NCBI RefSeq assembly: GCF_025698545.1
Contig: NC_068569.1
Coordinates: 13,020,001 to 13,084,000 of the forward strand
Direction: 5' to 3'
DNA length: 64,000 bases
Source of the DNA: Gossypium raimondii
Lineage: Eukaryota; Streptophyta; Magnoliopsida; Malvales; Malvaceae
The translations under genes and the position numbers were made by a program. The notes beneath the pieces are model-generated. The model was not told where the DNA came from and did no database searches. It was given only the letters and a program-made list of their open reading frames with translations. Within the stretch, counting starts at the first letter, position 1. Each line of letters starts with the position of its first letter. Shown here piece by piece: positions 13,651 to 26,500 of the stretch.

Positions 13651-16297
13651 TCCTATAGCTAGTGGTGGAAAGAAAGAACAGAGTGCTATTATTATATATG
13701 ATGCCGATTATATAATTTCAACTTGCTACTCTGTTATGATATCTCAGTTTTACTTTCTAATATACTCAAATTTACATGATAAAAGCTGAGAAAATTTAAA
13801 GTGCTCGAACTTATTATATTTTTACATTGATAATAATATTAATACCAATCGAACTAAGATTTTATCGACAAAATTTGAAAATTTTATTAAAAGTGTTTAA
13901 TAAAATTTTAAATTGAACTACTATAACATATATCTAAGTATATTTAAATTCATGTCTTCCTAAATGTTTCAAATTAGAATTCCGTAAATTTAGAATTTTA
14001 TTGAAAGTTAATGACATCAAACACTTGGTGAATTGATATCCAGATACTCTTGAATGCAAATAAGAATCCTCACAAATTTGTAAACTTAATTTGGGCAATC
14101 CGTGAGTTGTTTTTTTGCCTCCTCGTCTATCATGTTAGAAATTTGCAATTTTCAAAATATTTGTCCTGAATGCGATAAGACCCGATACATGGTAGTTTTG
14201 TTTATGGACAATGAGTTTCTACCCTAAAATATGATTTACCAAATGTGTTTTTATGAAAGTAGTCTATTTTCCTTTACATTATTTATAAAAATATAATTTA
14301 TAGTGCAATTTATTTGGTTTTATTCTAAATAAAATGTATACACATTAAATAATTATTATTAAATTTTATTTTAATATATGTAATATTATCGTACCGCATA
14401 ATTTTATTTAGCTAACATGACAAATATATATGATTATTATAAAATTGCTACCCGTGCACACGGGTTTGCTTTCATTGTTAAAAATGCTTAATAATAATTA
14501 AAATTCAAACCTATTAGATAAAATAAATAAAATCCATGAATTGTCTTAATTATCATACATTTTTAATATCATTTTAAATACTAATCATTTAATATATTAA
14601 TTAAAATATAAAATTGAATATGAAAAAAAGGAGAGAAGACCACAGGTAAGGTATGTAAGATATATGATAAGTGCACACAGTAGCTTAAGTAGATAATAAT
14701 GAGACAATATTAGGCATATAAACTAGTTTGCTCATCAAGGCTTCTGGCTCCAACTTTAGCAAGCTGGTGTGATTCCAAATTACTCTCTTCATATATTAAC
14801 AAGCCACAGACTGAGACACTTAAAAAGAAAATTTTGTATCAATTACTTCCATTTTTCTTGTTAGACTAGTATCGCTCAGAGCTACAGCTTTAACTCGATT
14901 ATTTCCTAATAATTGATATACCTCACAAGTTACATTAATTTGTTGACTGGCGATATCTTGACCCTTAATTACTAAGGCATTATAAATATTAGGCATCTTG
15001 TCCGGAAAAAAAGGCTACATCCAATACTGGATCGATGATTTGAGAAATACACCCCAAATTTTTTTTTTCAAGTGTAGAAACTCCTGAAACAGAAATACTT
15101 GAATTTATTTTCATAATATAATAAAGTGAAATATGTCATCCTTCGATACTATTCAAAAATTTATCATAAAAATTAAAATAAAATAAAAGAAACTCAAACA
15201 ATCCAATCAATTAACCATCCATTCAAGTTAAAAACACACACACAAAAAAAACACCCAGTAATTCAATAACATGAATCTAGAAAAGAAAAGAAAGAGGAAA
15301 TTTTTGGTTTAATGAATTCATAGTTTTATTTATTAATTTATAAATATAATAATTATACTTAAACCTATATATAGCATATATATTAATTTAAGCCAGATCA
15401 GGAGGCCTCCCAAAAATCTTATCTAAGACGATTTAAATAAAAAATTGATTATAAATCTTACTTAAGTTCAACTTTCAAGTAATATATTTTATTCAAACCA
15501 TTTATATTTTAGATGGAATAACTAGATCCTTGAATAAATCTAATATAATAATTATCAAATTATTTTCTCTCAATACTATTTGATAAAAAGAAAAAAAACA
15601 CGTATCACAATTTGTGCTAACAAAACCACTCTAACGGAATGAACCAATTTGAAAGAAAAAATTGTAATTAGGATCAAATTGAGACATGTTAAAATTTAGT
15701 GATTAATATGAAATTTGCTTCAAAGTTGAAGGACTATCATCTATTAATCCTTTTGACAAATTTAACTTCTTTATCCCTTTGAAATCAAAAGTTCATCATA
15801 ACTATTAATTTATTAAATAAATTTCTTCACTTCAATAGTGGTGTGGACTGATGGATCCCTTTAAAACCTAGCTTCGTTTTACTATTAAAAATAAAAGTAA
15901 GAAAGAAAAGAGAGAGAGAGTAGAGAAAACCAAGGCAAAGGAGCTAGTTTAAAACCCCCCGGCCTCAATCTTTTGGTCTAAAATTGGCTTTTAGTTTCCG
16001 TTATCCGTCTTCTTCTCTCTTTCACAAAGTGTATATTTTTATATAAAATAATAATTTGAAGTAATTCCCAATTCCCCAAATCTCAATCCCACCAAACCCT
16101 ACAATGAAAACCCTAATTCATTTTACCCTTTAGTTTCTGATTTGCTGCTCTCAAAATTCTATTCTAAAGTTTTGTCCACGTATTATTCTCCTTTTTGTTT
16201 TTCTTTAATATTTCAATATTTGCATATATATAGATAGAGATTAAGGATTTTTGGGTTAGTGGGGGGAAATCTTTGAAGGGGAATTTGAGAGAAACAA
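13651..16297. other. Intergenic between START and Alfin-like genes
   Basis: AT-rich DNA. Contains the atpB-derived insertion listed separately, an isolated near-palindrome CCCGTGCACACGGG near 14452 and, from about 15900, a pyrimidine-rich upstream region and leader of the Alfin-like gene. No other coding sequence recognised. Confidence 0.5.
14835..15050 (-). pseudogene. atpB: Decayed nuclear insertion of plastid atpB (ATP synthase beta subunit)
   Basis: Read on the minus strand, the sequence translates to '[12 protein letters not shown]', then after one frameshift '[13 protein letters not shown]', 'QQINVTCEV', '[14 protein letters not shown]' and 'KMEVIDT'. These match, in order and spacing, the N-terminal region (roughly residues 25-95) of plastid-encoded ATP synthase beta. 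The frameshift comes from a lengthened T run at about 15006-15013, where the plastid gene has TTTCCCCC. Similarity fades beyond MEVIDT (below 14835), where the reading frame soon stops. There is no initiator, no transit peptide and no full-length frame, so this is a non-functional nuclear plastid-DNA fragment (NUPT). Transfer via mitochondrial DNA is an alternative route. Confidence 0.75.
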
Positions 16298-19200
16298 ATG
16301 GAAGGGATACCACACCCGATACCGAGAACGGTAGAAGAGGTCTTCAACGACTTTAAAGGCAGACGTGCTGGCTTGATTAAGGCCCTCACCACTGGTTCGT
16401 TCCCTTTTCTTTCTTTCGTTCTTGGTTTCTTTTTTTATTTTCCATTTCAAAATTACAGATGGATTCAATTAATTAGTTTTTGTTGTCATATTTTGGGCTT
16501 TTTATGGCAGATGTTGACAAGTTCTACCAACAGTGTGATCCTGGTGGGTTTGCTGTTTTCTATACATATTTTCATTCTCATAGTTGACGCTGCACCGTGG
16601 ACTCTGTATCTGTCTGTTTTCCTTTTCTCGAGTTTGCTTTCTTTCATTTGGGTTACTTTTTCTATATCTGTGCGAAATGGGTTTTATTATTATTATTATT
16701 ATTACGTTTTTCTAGTCAAAATTTTGCTAATATTTTTATTTTCTGAATGTCTTAGCTGCAGACTCTTTAGTGAAAACTAAAAAAAAAAAAAAAACCCTCA
16801 GAGTCAAATGTATTTCAGTGAAGCAGTTAAACTTTGTTTTCATACGTGATGGCTGCTTGATCAGATAAATTCTGTAATATTTGGCAATTGGATTTGCAAT
16901 TTGTAGTTTCCAGTTTTACCTACTTTTTTTAATTTGATTTCCTTTTTGCCCTTATCAATCCATAAATAATTCATGCTTTTTTCTGTCTTCATGTTTTACG
17001 TGGAGTACACAGTAAATGGCTCCTAATTCAATTCACTTCAATCGCGACAAGTCTTGTATTAGTCATTTCTCACCTTTCTGGTTTTAGTTCCTCTAGATCA
17101 TTTATCGTATCAGCCCCTTTAGCCTTTTCGATGATTTATAATCGTGGTTTATTTGCTACAGTATACTTGCTTTGCCTGCGAGGTGAACAGAATTTGGAAA
17201 AAAGTTACATGAATGAGTTACCTTTCTTGCAAGTGTACTGTCAGGTTTTTATTTAATCTACTTACAGCCTGCATTACTATTTTGATAGACGGTTTTCAAA
17301 TTAACCTTTTCAGTCAAGTGTTCATTCTCAGCTTCATGAAAATTTGAAACTTGGAAAGCTGCCTAAAAGCATGTTTCAAACGGTTGCCTAACCTTTTCTT
17401 AATAGCCTTTGCCTTTTCATGATGTTGACATGCTTCTGGTTATTTTCTGTACTAAAGTGTAGGTCCATTTTGTTAATGTCCATCTCTTGTGTAAAACTCC
17501 AATGTGTAGGTCCATTAACAGTTACAAGATTTTTTTATTAATCTAATTTGAGAGTGGCTTCATTCAATTGGAAATATAAAGGTGACCAAAAAGAATAGAA
17601 ATACGGTTATCTTTGTATTTTATGTGGACTAATTGTCTTTAATGTCACACTCAAAACTACTTCTCACGAATTCATTTATGTTTTCTTCCTTGATGGCTAG
17701 TGATTTGCTTGAGTTTCTGTATTATTCTTATAATGTAGAGCTGTTTAATGTCAGAGTGGAAATAGAATATCTAGTTTTCTTCATTTACAGATGGAAACTA
17801 GGCTTTATGCTTCAATATGTCACATTTGCATTCTATATGTAGACACATATTGTATCTTGGATGTAATTTCATTTCTCAGGAGCAGTTTGGTTCTGATTCT
17901 ACTTTAAAAAGTACTACTGCAATATGGTGTTTATAGCTATCGATTCAATTTAACATCTCTGTTCCTACATGTGTATATTTTATACATTATTAGGAAATTT
18001 TGAATCTATAATAGAAGTTTCTAGCTTGACTTAATTACTTAATGTGCTGTATGTTCATTGTGATTTATTTCAGCAAACTTGTATCTTTGGAAAAAAAAAT
18101 GAATTGACATTTATTTCCCGAATTTATTAAATTTATCTGCAGAGAAGGAAAACTTATGCTTGTATGGACTCCCAAATGAGACATGGGAAGTTAACTTGCC
18201 TGTTGAGGAGGTGCCTCCTGAGCTTCCAGAACCTGCACTAGGCATAAACTTTGCTAGAGATGGAATGCAGGAGAAGGACTGGCTATCCTTGGTTGCAGTT
18301 CACAGTGATTCATGGTTGCTTGCTGTTGCTTTCTATTTTGGTGCACGGTTCGGGTTTGGCAAGAATGAGAGGTATGTTTGCTTTTTACATCTTTTATGGC
18401 ACATTGAGTCACAGTTTTCACTGCTCAGTTGCAGCCGTATCATGTTCGAATTTAGTGCTAACTGCATTATTCTCTTTGCATATTCTAGTATAGAAAAAAC
18501 AGTACCCTATCTCTCTTCAAATGAGTTTATTTCGAGTTTATAGAAGATTACCAATCTAACCAGTCAATCATTCAAAGCATAAATTCAAAGCATAAAGTTA
18601 AAGAATGAAGCAATATTACATGTACAAAGTTGTAGAAAGTTCATTTTAATCCTCATTTCCATTTTTAACTTCATGTACTTTTTTGTTTTAAGTTTGGTAA
18701 GATGAATTTGGTACCATTCTGGTACTTTCATTAGTATTTTTTTGACTTGCCATAGGTGTTTGTGCCTTACAATCAAACGAGAAGTGACTGTCCTTTTTCA
18801 TTTTGTACCTTGCTGAGTTTGAGAGAACAGTTTGAGCATTGAGTCTGGATGCCAAAATGCTAAATGAGATGTTTGACTATTATTATTTAATCCTAACATA
18901 TGTCTTGCATGCCATAGAATGGTAGAGTGAGATATTGACCTAAATGTTTTCACTCTTGTTAGAAGTTCGTCGCATGCATGTGTCTAAGCTACCAACAATG
19001 GTTAAAAACAGATCAGTTGGCTGAAGTGGTAGGTCTAGCAGTTAAACCATATGGATTGAACATGACTACCGTGGAGCCAATCGGAAACTGAAAAAACTGG
19101 TAAACCAGATAGTCTTTTTTAAACCAAAAAATTGGCCTTTTAAACCCATTTAAATTAATTTGTGCAATAATAATGAAATTTATTCCTTTTCATTATTGGT

Positions 19201-20781
19201 TTCTCGTGAATTTAATTTTCTATATTTAAAAAAAAATTCCTTTACTTTTTTATTCTTTTCAAACTTTATGATTTTTATGATATTTTCTTAATTATTTTTA
19301 ATTTCTGTCCTTTTTATTTTTATTTTCTTAGTAGTTGAAACAGCTGGTTCGACTAATAGAAACAGCAACCAATTGAATCAGCTGGTTCGATCAATTGAAC
19401 CGGTTGAACCAAATGTCCAACCAGTTCAACGGTCCGGTTTTTCATTCATTGGCTACCAATATTATGGTCACATGTTTTCTGGTCTACACTATCAGGAATG
19501 TTGCTATGTTGTTTTTTTATAATTATTATTCTAATTTTATTTTAAGATGTTATGTCCTGCACAACCAATGAGCAGTCCATAACCCATGGACTGCTCATCG
19601 GCTTGTGAATATACATTGGTTAATATTTTTAGTACAGGACTTGCTTTAGGAGGGAACATTTGACACATTTGGGGATTTGGATTTGTCTTAAAGATTTGGA
19701 GTTTGAATTTAGGGAGAGAAGCAAAATTAGCTCTTAGTTTCATTGTTGCAGTGGTGTGGTATTTGATAAAAAAAATGAACATCGAGAATGAGGCAGCTGT
19801 GGGAGAAAAAGAAAAGGCCCTGTTTGCTGGGGATATGTAGAAAAATACCACTTCAGCTGCTATCTGTTAATTTGAGCCCTCTAATTGTTGTTTCTCTTGT
19901 TGAGCAATCTTGTATCATTGAACTAAGAATACAGTTCTCTCAACTTCCTTTTGTTGAATTCTATATTGCTCCGACTCTTCTTATATCTGATACATATTAG
20001 AGATGGGTATGAGGATATGAGTATGACCACTCCAAAGACCCTCCAGATATTTGGAAAAACATAGAAAAAATTGAACGTACCCACAACCCAGTATGAGGGA
20101 TGTAGGTTGAGTAAAAGAAAAGAAAGACTAAATACAGCTTTTCTCCTGAACCCGGGATTAGGTCACATGTGCATCACATGCATGCTTTCCTCGTAAGGGA
20201 CTAGAGCTGTGAGGGGTCTTGGGGGTGGGGGAGTGTCCTTCATCGCAGGTTTTTGCTATTGCTAATGTTAATGTTTTTTATTGGCAGGAAAAGACTCTTT
20301 CTAATGATAAATGATCTTCCAAGCATATTCGAAGTTGTTACTGGAAATGTAAAGCAGTCAAAGGACCAATCTGCTAATCATAACAGTAGTGGCAAAAGCA
20401 AATCAAGTGCTAAGGTGGTACAAAGTTAACCGCAAATTCCTGTGTTGTTCTTCCTTTTGCATGCACCCATCTGATTTTATGTCACATTCATATCCTTGGT
20501 GTTTGCAGTCTCGTCAATCTGAACCCCAGAGTAAGATGGTAAAGATGTCTCCACCATCCAAGGATGAAGATGAGAGTGGGGAAGAAGAGGAGGAAGATGA
20601 TGAACAGGGTGCCACTTGTGGGGCTTGTGGAGATAGCTATGGAACAGATGAATTCTGGATTTGCTGTGATATCTGCGAGAGATGGTTCCATGGCAAATGT
20701 GTGAAGATTACACCTGCAAAGGCTGAGCACATCAAGCAGTACAAGTGCCCAAGCTGCAGTAGCAAGAGGGCTAGAGTTTGA
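16298..20781 (+). CDS. Alfin-like PHD-finger protein (AL family)
   Basis: A 252-residue nuclear chromatin reader, the usual AL length. Exons: 16298-16394, 16511-16543, 18143-18371, 20288-20414, 20509-20781, all GT-AG and phase-consistent. Residues 8-140 form the plant-specific Alfin N-terminal domain (starts [11 protein letters not shown], includes '[18 protein letters not shown]'). A basic/serine linker and an acidic run (GEEEEEDDE) follow. The C-terminal PHD finger, residues about 197-250, begins [18 protein letters not shown] and keeps the Cys4-His-Cys3 ligands, with the tryptophan and acidic residues used for H3K4me2/3 binding in this family. It ends in the family-typical basic KRARV. AL proteins bind methylated H3K4 and act in repression and stress or germination control; which of AL1-AL7 this corresponds to cannot be settled by eye. 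Introns 2 (1.6 kb) and 3 (1.9 kb) are long; intron 3 holds a hAT MITE. Confidence 0.95.
16686..16704 (+). repeat. (TTA)n microsatellite in Alfin-like intron 2
   Basis: About six TTA/ATT units in a row within the second intron of the Alfin-like gene. Likely polymorphic in length. Confidence 0.8.
18996..19451. mobile_element. hAT-type MITE in Alfin-like intron 3, with 8-bp target duplication
   Basis: A 456-bp element starting CAATGGTTAAAAAC and ending GTTTTTCATTCATTG, so the ends are imperfect inverted repeats. It is flanked on both sides by the same 8 bases, GCTACCAA (18988-18995 and 19452-19459), the target-duplication length of hAT transposons. The interior contains several 'accggttgaacc' motifs and no coding frame, so it depended on a transposase supplied elsewhere. 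It sits in an intron in the sense-gene region without touching splice sites. Confidence 0.75.
19568..19598. repeat. Perfect 13-bp inverted repeat with 5-nt loop in Alfin-like intron 3
   Basis: ATGAGCAGTCCAT, loop aaccc, ATGGACTGCTCAT. Flanking bases (cacaacca / cggcttgtg) extend the pairing imperfectly to about 21 bp. Probably a transposon-derived hairpin. Too short for a microRNA precursor. Confidence 0.7.
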
Positions 20782-21122
20782 AAGTAGTAGGTTCAGAAAT
20801 TGGACTTTAAATCTATTTAAAACGAAACAGACAAGGTTGGTTTTATAGCCTTTTTCGTTACAGTTTAGAAGTAAAACAGAGCTTGGTCCGTTTAGTTGAT
20901 GAATGAATTTTATGACTGCATATGGGATTTTATGTTTTGCTACTCTTTGTTCCTGCTTTGTTTAATTTTTATTGACAATCGTGTTCTAAACTGATGCTGG
21001 TTTCTATATTTACTTTATTATGCATACATATACACGAACACAAGGGAACTACTTATTTATTATATCAATTGGAACTATTATCTGTATTAATGGTCAAAAG
21101 TCTTTCGTTAGATATTGGTAAT
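20782..21122. other. 3' region of the Alfin-like gene
   Basis: AT-rich sequence after the Alfin-like stop, presumably the 3' UTR and terminator region. Bounded on the right by a solo LTR. No gene seen. Confidence 0.5.
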
Positions 21123-22245
21123 TGATAGGAGCAAGTTGCTTGAGCACAAGAAGAACTGAATTAAAATCTAGAAAAGAAGTAATCAGACTAGAAATTGTGC
21201 CAGAACACGAGAAAAATAAGGCACAAGCTTAAAAGAAGCAATCAATTTTGAGAAGAAAGACAAATCTCAACGCGATTTTGAAGGCAACGCAACAAATCCA
21301 AGGTTTTTTTTTTAAAGAACGAATGGTAAGAACATGTTAGAAATGAAAAAAAAAACCAAATTAAAAATAAGATAAAAGAAATAAAGATATGTCCATGGTG
21401 CCGTTTGAAGAACTTCATCAAACACTATAAACGGTTCGAATTCACCCTCTAAAGCAAAAACTTGAAGAGTTGAAAAACTTTATTTCAGTCTTTAATGTAT
21501 AATGCGGAGAATTTTATATAAACTTGCTAATTACATAAAAATAAAAAGTAGTATCTTGTTGATTAAGAAAGATAAAACAAACTTCTAAACACCTTAAAAT
21601 ACCTAAAAATATTTTAAATTTTAGAATAAATAAATAATAATAATATAAAATCTAATAAATACAACATTGCGCTCATATATAATCAAAATTAAGCTTTAAA
21701 AATCAAACCAATATGATTTTAAACTAGAATTAAAGCTTGAAACTCTTAATTTTTCGTAATAATCCCGTCTAAAAATTTTGCTCGCGCAGTCTTTACTCAA
21801 ACAACCTTAACTTGAGCTGTTAGACTCAAAATCGAGTGATTCAAAGTGCATTCCGAAGCTAAGAGAGCTCTTTGATCATTATGAAGACATATCAACTAGG
21901 AAATGTTTGGATCCCTTCCAAAAATGCACCACAAGTCAACTTATTATAACATGGGCTAAGTGTGTGGGCTTGATTGAACTTCTTGAAGTTTGACGCTTAA
22001 GGTTGTTAACATCTTTCACACGAACAAACTTTGGCCCTTTAATTCGTTCTTGATCTTTGATGAACTCCAAAGTCCATTTTGAAGCTTCAACTCTTCCTTA
22101 TGGAATATTTTGGTCACGAAATCTTGTACAATTAGGTTGAGTTTTGTACTTCAATTTTTGAAATTTGAATTTCATGATTGGGCTTTGAGGAAAATTGAGT
22201 CCACCACCATCATGAGCTTGAAATTGGGTTAGGCTGCTCGTATCA
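21123..22245. mobile_element. Solo LTR, 1.1 kb, termini TGATAGGAGC / GCTCGTATCA
   Basis: Starts TGATAGGAGCAAG and ends GCTGCTCGTATCA, inverted at the ends and with TG...CA termini. Flanking 5-mers are gtaat (21118-21122) and ataat (22246-22250), 4 of 5 identical, consistent with an aged 5-bp target duplication. No gag or pol frame inside. The superfamily cannot be told from the LTR alone. Confidence 0.65.
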
Positions 22246-23229
22246 ATAATTTACAAAAAATTGGACGTGATTGATATAGTAGAATGAAATATGAAACATA
22301 AAAAAAAAAATACAATATCAAAGGACTTTTTCATTTTTTATCAGCAACTTTTTCTTGTAATTACAAATAAGGTATTGCAAAGTTATTAGAAGCATGTATC
22401 CTTATGCTTAAAGTCATGTTTCTAAAACTGTTTGAAGTCAATGTATTGCTAAGATGAGGATTGGACAGAGATTCACATATATTGATGAAGTATGCGAGAT
22501 AGTTATACATAGTATAGGAATAGTGTTACGAGTATCGAATATGACACACCGAGAGAATCTGACTTGGTAGAATTACTCAAGTATTTGAGGGATATGTTAT
22601 CATGTAATAGGCATCGTGTAAAGTAGTCTATTGATTTACGATAGGTTCAACTTATACAAGGAGTATTATATTTTAAGTCACTGCAAAATAAGTCTCAAAA
22701 CAATGATGCTTTTAAGGTATAGATAAGTGATCCAAAGAGGATATATCTCACTTATTAATTAGATCAACAATATAATAAAGTAGAACACTTTGAGAAAAAT
22801 AATTTCTTTAGTTTCTAGAATTAACTTTAAGGTTATAAATTTTAATACAATTTAGAGCATAAGTATTTATGTGCAATTTAAGATATTTGGTGGAAACATT
22901 ATATCTACCTATGTTATTATTTGAGCCCTTAATTGAATTAATGCCATAAATCAATTGAGCACTAATTCAATTGAAATTTATTAAATGACTAAACTTTTAA
23001 ACTATCTATTATATGGGTTATATAAATAATTTAATATATATTTTGAAAATAAAATAAAATAAACTTTTGAACTTGGGTTGGATTGACACAATATCTAGTG
23101 TGGGCTGACCTAATTATATTTTATATTCACACAGTAAACACTAACAATGCTGTCCCGTTGATCAGGAAACAAGGCCATGTCATTTAATGAGTTTAACATC
23201 TTGCCCCCGTGACTGTCGCCATGTCAGAT
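22246..23229. other. Intergenic, AT-rich, no gene seen
   Basis: Short broken reading frames only. A LINE remnant begins at the right edge; part of this stretch may be more of that element decayed beyond recognition. Confidence 0.4.
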
Positions 23230-23527
23230 AGAATTGCGGGATGAAATAAATAAACCTATTGAATGGGGCATTCACTTTGGCATAATGTGATGGCAAATTT
23301 GGATGTATAGAAATTGCGGATTCTGTCATGTTGAGAATTTCAACTCTTTTGATGTGGTGACGCATTCTAGTGCTTGGATTAGGAACGTGAACTTAGCATG
23401 GTAAAAGGATGATAAGATACGAGAGGGAGTGGGACTTGTTCAATGGGAACCACTTAATGAAAGGGTGGATCAAAATCAACTTTGATGAGGTGTTACGCCT
23501 GGAAGCTATGATGCATCTTCAGGGGAC
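23230..23527 (+). pseudogene. LINE (non-LTR retrotransposon) RNase H-region remnant
   Basis: Plus-strand translation gives 'WGIHFGIM', a stop, 'WQIWMYRN', a long spacer with another stop, 'VQWEP', and after a one-base frame change 'KGWIKINFDE'. This order (FG...WxIWxxRN ... WxPP..GWIKINxDG) is typical of the region joining the reverse transcriptase end to the RNase H domain in plant L1-type elements. Stops and the frameshift show it is dead, and it is cut off soon after the first RNase H aspartate motif by a T-rich run at 23528. Confidence 0.55.
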
Positions 23528-26500
23528 CTTTTTTTTTTTTTTTTGTAAAAATAATTCATTGTATAAAACCCACATACTTTAATGAATTACAGTATGCAAT
23601 TTGTTATTATTGTTTTTTTTTAAAGGATTAATTCTTGTCAAAACAAGAAAGTCCCAAGTAAAACTTTTCAACAAGTAAGATTCAAATTTATCATTTTATT
23701 TTTACAGAAAAAAACTAACAACTTATACTGATATCATCTTTTTATTTTAAATTTTCAATCGTTCAAATATATTCAAAATTAAAAATAAATTTATAATTTG
23801 CCATTAAGCTTCTAAATATATCTCTTAACATTTAAAAAATTAATTAAATCCCAACTTAATGCCAAAATCCAGTGAAATGGCTAACGATCTGCTACTACCA
23901 AATAAACAAATTATGTATCGATAATGATTTGACGAAACAATCAAATCTGTTTTCCTCATTGATCAGGACAAAATATTATGGGAAAAAAAATCTCCGCTTT
24001 TCACTCATCCAAATATTCTAATATTAAAAAAATATACTATCAAATTAAAAGAATATATTAATCTTATTATATAAAAAAATATGAATAATCTGTTGAATGT
24101 TGTATTTTTAAGAAACAACACCAATTTAAATATTGGAAACAATTTGATTAAAAATATCAGAACCTCGAAAATATATAAAACTATGGAAGGCATCATGTCC
24201 GGTTGTGGAGGGTGGATGTTTTCGGAGTTGTGGATAGAAAGTTGGTAAGTCCCGTTATGTGCTGAAGAAAATTACAGTGTTTCTTCTTGGGACAACCCAG
24301 ATTGACTGCTTGGGTTGGGCCCTTAATATTTAATAACAAAATATGACCTGTTGACAGGTTGGGAAGAATAAGCCGACTACCTCCATTACCTTTTCTAATT
24401 AAATCTCTTTTAGTAATTTAAGAAAGTGGGGGAATCTCTAATCAAGCTTCTTCTCCTCGTCCTACCATACAGATTGGCCCATCCTATCTCTATTTTAATT
24501 TATTTTGTGATAAGAAAATATTTCAAGTATGGAGATATCCCCTCCACACACCGACGGCACTTGAAACTTCCATGAACTACAGTCCAAGAATATCTACAAT
24601 TTTCTAAAATATATTGGGATTTTGGAATGAAAGATTCTTCATAAACACCCATGAGCCTCACTGGAATTTTCCATGCTCCCAGGTTTGACTCTCCCTCCTC
24701 CCTCCTCCCTCCTACTTTAGCTCTGAGTGGTCCATTATTTTAGTACCACATCTCTATATAAAAGAACGGCCGTTTATTACCCATTTTATTATTGGTCCGT
24801 GTGTGTTATCTATATCAACTTTAATTTGGATGGCACCAACCAACCATTCAACTTAAAAAGATCAAATTAATTATTACAAGGTTGTACGAAAGCAAAAAAA
24901 GAAGAAGAGAAATTATGAATTTTGGAATTACTATTGCTTTTTTATGCAATATATATCGTTTCAGTGAGTAAAGTCTCTTCTTTTCTTTTTTAAATTATGA
25001 TCATTCTCATGGTCGAGATCAAAACTCTTTTAAGTATAATAAATGAAGATAATGTATGGTTTTTCCTTGATTAAGCAACCCTTTTCCTCAACTGGTGATG
25101 AGCTCATCCCAGAGTCCCCCCACCCCCACTTCTCTTGGGTTCATGACAAAAACTCATAGCCCAATTTGGGCATCATGAACCAAGCCATAGCAACGGCATG
25201 TGATAGCTTGTGCCCACATGACCTAATATCAAAGCTTTTTCAACAGTCATCACCGTCCACACAAAACACACAAAATGCAAGTACATGAGGTACATGATAG
25301 ATAAGTCATCAAATGAGCCTTGGAAAGAATCCACTCACATTCTCCATTTGGGCATCATGATCGATACATATACTACCACTTTATATAATACATATACATA
25401 ATCATTAATAATAACAAAATTGCGGAAACATCAATTTGGGTGGCTTATAACCCTACCTTACCCATATTTTTGATGGAGGGCAAAAGGGTACTTTGATGTT
25501 ATGATCATTGAAGTCGAAGTTAGTGGTGTGGCCAAATAAGTGAAGAAATAATGGTTAAGGTATGAGAAAAATAAAGAAACTGTAGAGAGGTAGATATCTG
25601 GCAGGACATTGTATGCATTAGGGAGGGGTGGGGATTTGATGGGTACAGTTGGCTTTGATTTGATGGTTTGGTCCCCCAATTCCAGAGCCTCTCTTTCGCT
25701 AGCTTGTTCTCAGTCTCGCACACTCAACTCAATGCTCAAGAAATTAACGTGTGCGTTGGGTTTCTTTCATGTTTGCCATTTTGGAATCTCTTGTCCGGAC
25801 GTGGTTAGTGGGTGGGTCGGTCGGTAGGACCCAATTCCCCATAATTCACTTATATCTCTATAGTAGGTTTTTTTTTTTTTACTATTTCATTTTTTAAATT
25901 GAGTTTAAATTATTTTTTGGATTGCGTTTCAATTCAGACTCTCTTTTTCTTATGTGTCCACGTCATAAATATACTAATTATTAATCTCAAGTTCTCTACC
26001 AATTTTAACAAGAGGAGAAAAAAAGTTACCCGGATTAGCCCTAATTGTGTTTTGAAAAGTTTAAGTGTACTAAACAAATATAAATATTGTCTTTAAAATT
26101 ATTAAAGAATAATATAAATTCACACAAAATTCGAAACCACCCTTGAACGCCCAGTAGACCTTTTATCTAATCAAATAATGAAGTCCATCTACAACTTGGT
26201 GGAAGTAAATAACAAATGTTTGAGTCGATTACTTTGATCAATGAAGCTTAATTGAGTGTTAAATTTTATCAGAACCCAGTACTCAAAGCTTCTTCCTATT
26301 GCATCTGTGTAAAACCTTTTAACCCACTCTTCATGGCCTTACGGAAGTCTCTCTAATGGCACTAATAGGTGGAAACGAATTAGCATCTATTTCCAACCCA
26401 AGTTTTGTATCAACGAATATCTAGCAATTTTAATATATATATATCAAAAAAGTTTTATGAAATGTTTTGGATCACTAATGGGTAGGTTAAATTGGAATGT

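Noticed and set aside
14445..14470. CCCGTGCACACGGG as a Helitron 3' hairpin
   Set aside because: No CTRR terminus follows the hairpin and no TC 5' end was located.
19568..19598. Hairpin as a microRNA precursor
   Set aside because: The stem is 13 bp perfect and about 21 bp imperfect, with no room for a 21-nt duplex plus lower stem. It also matches no known miRNA.
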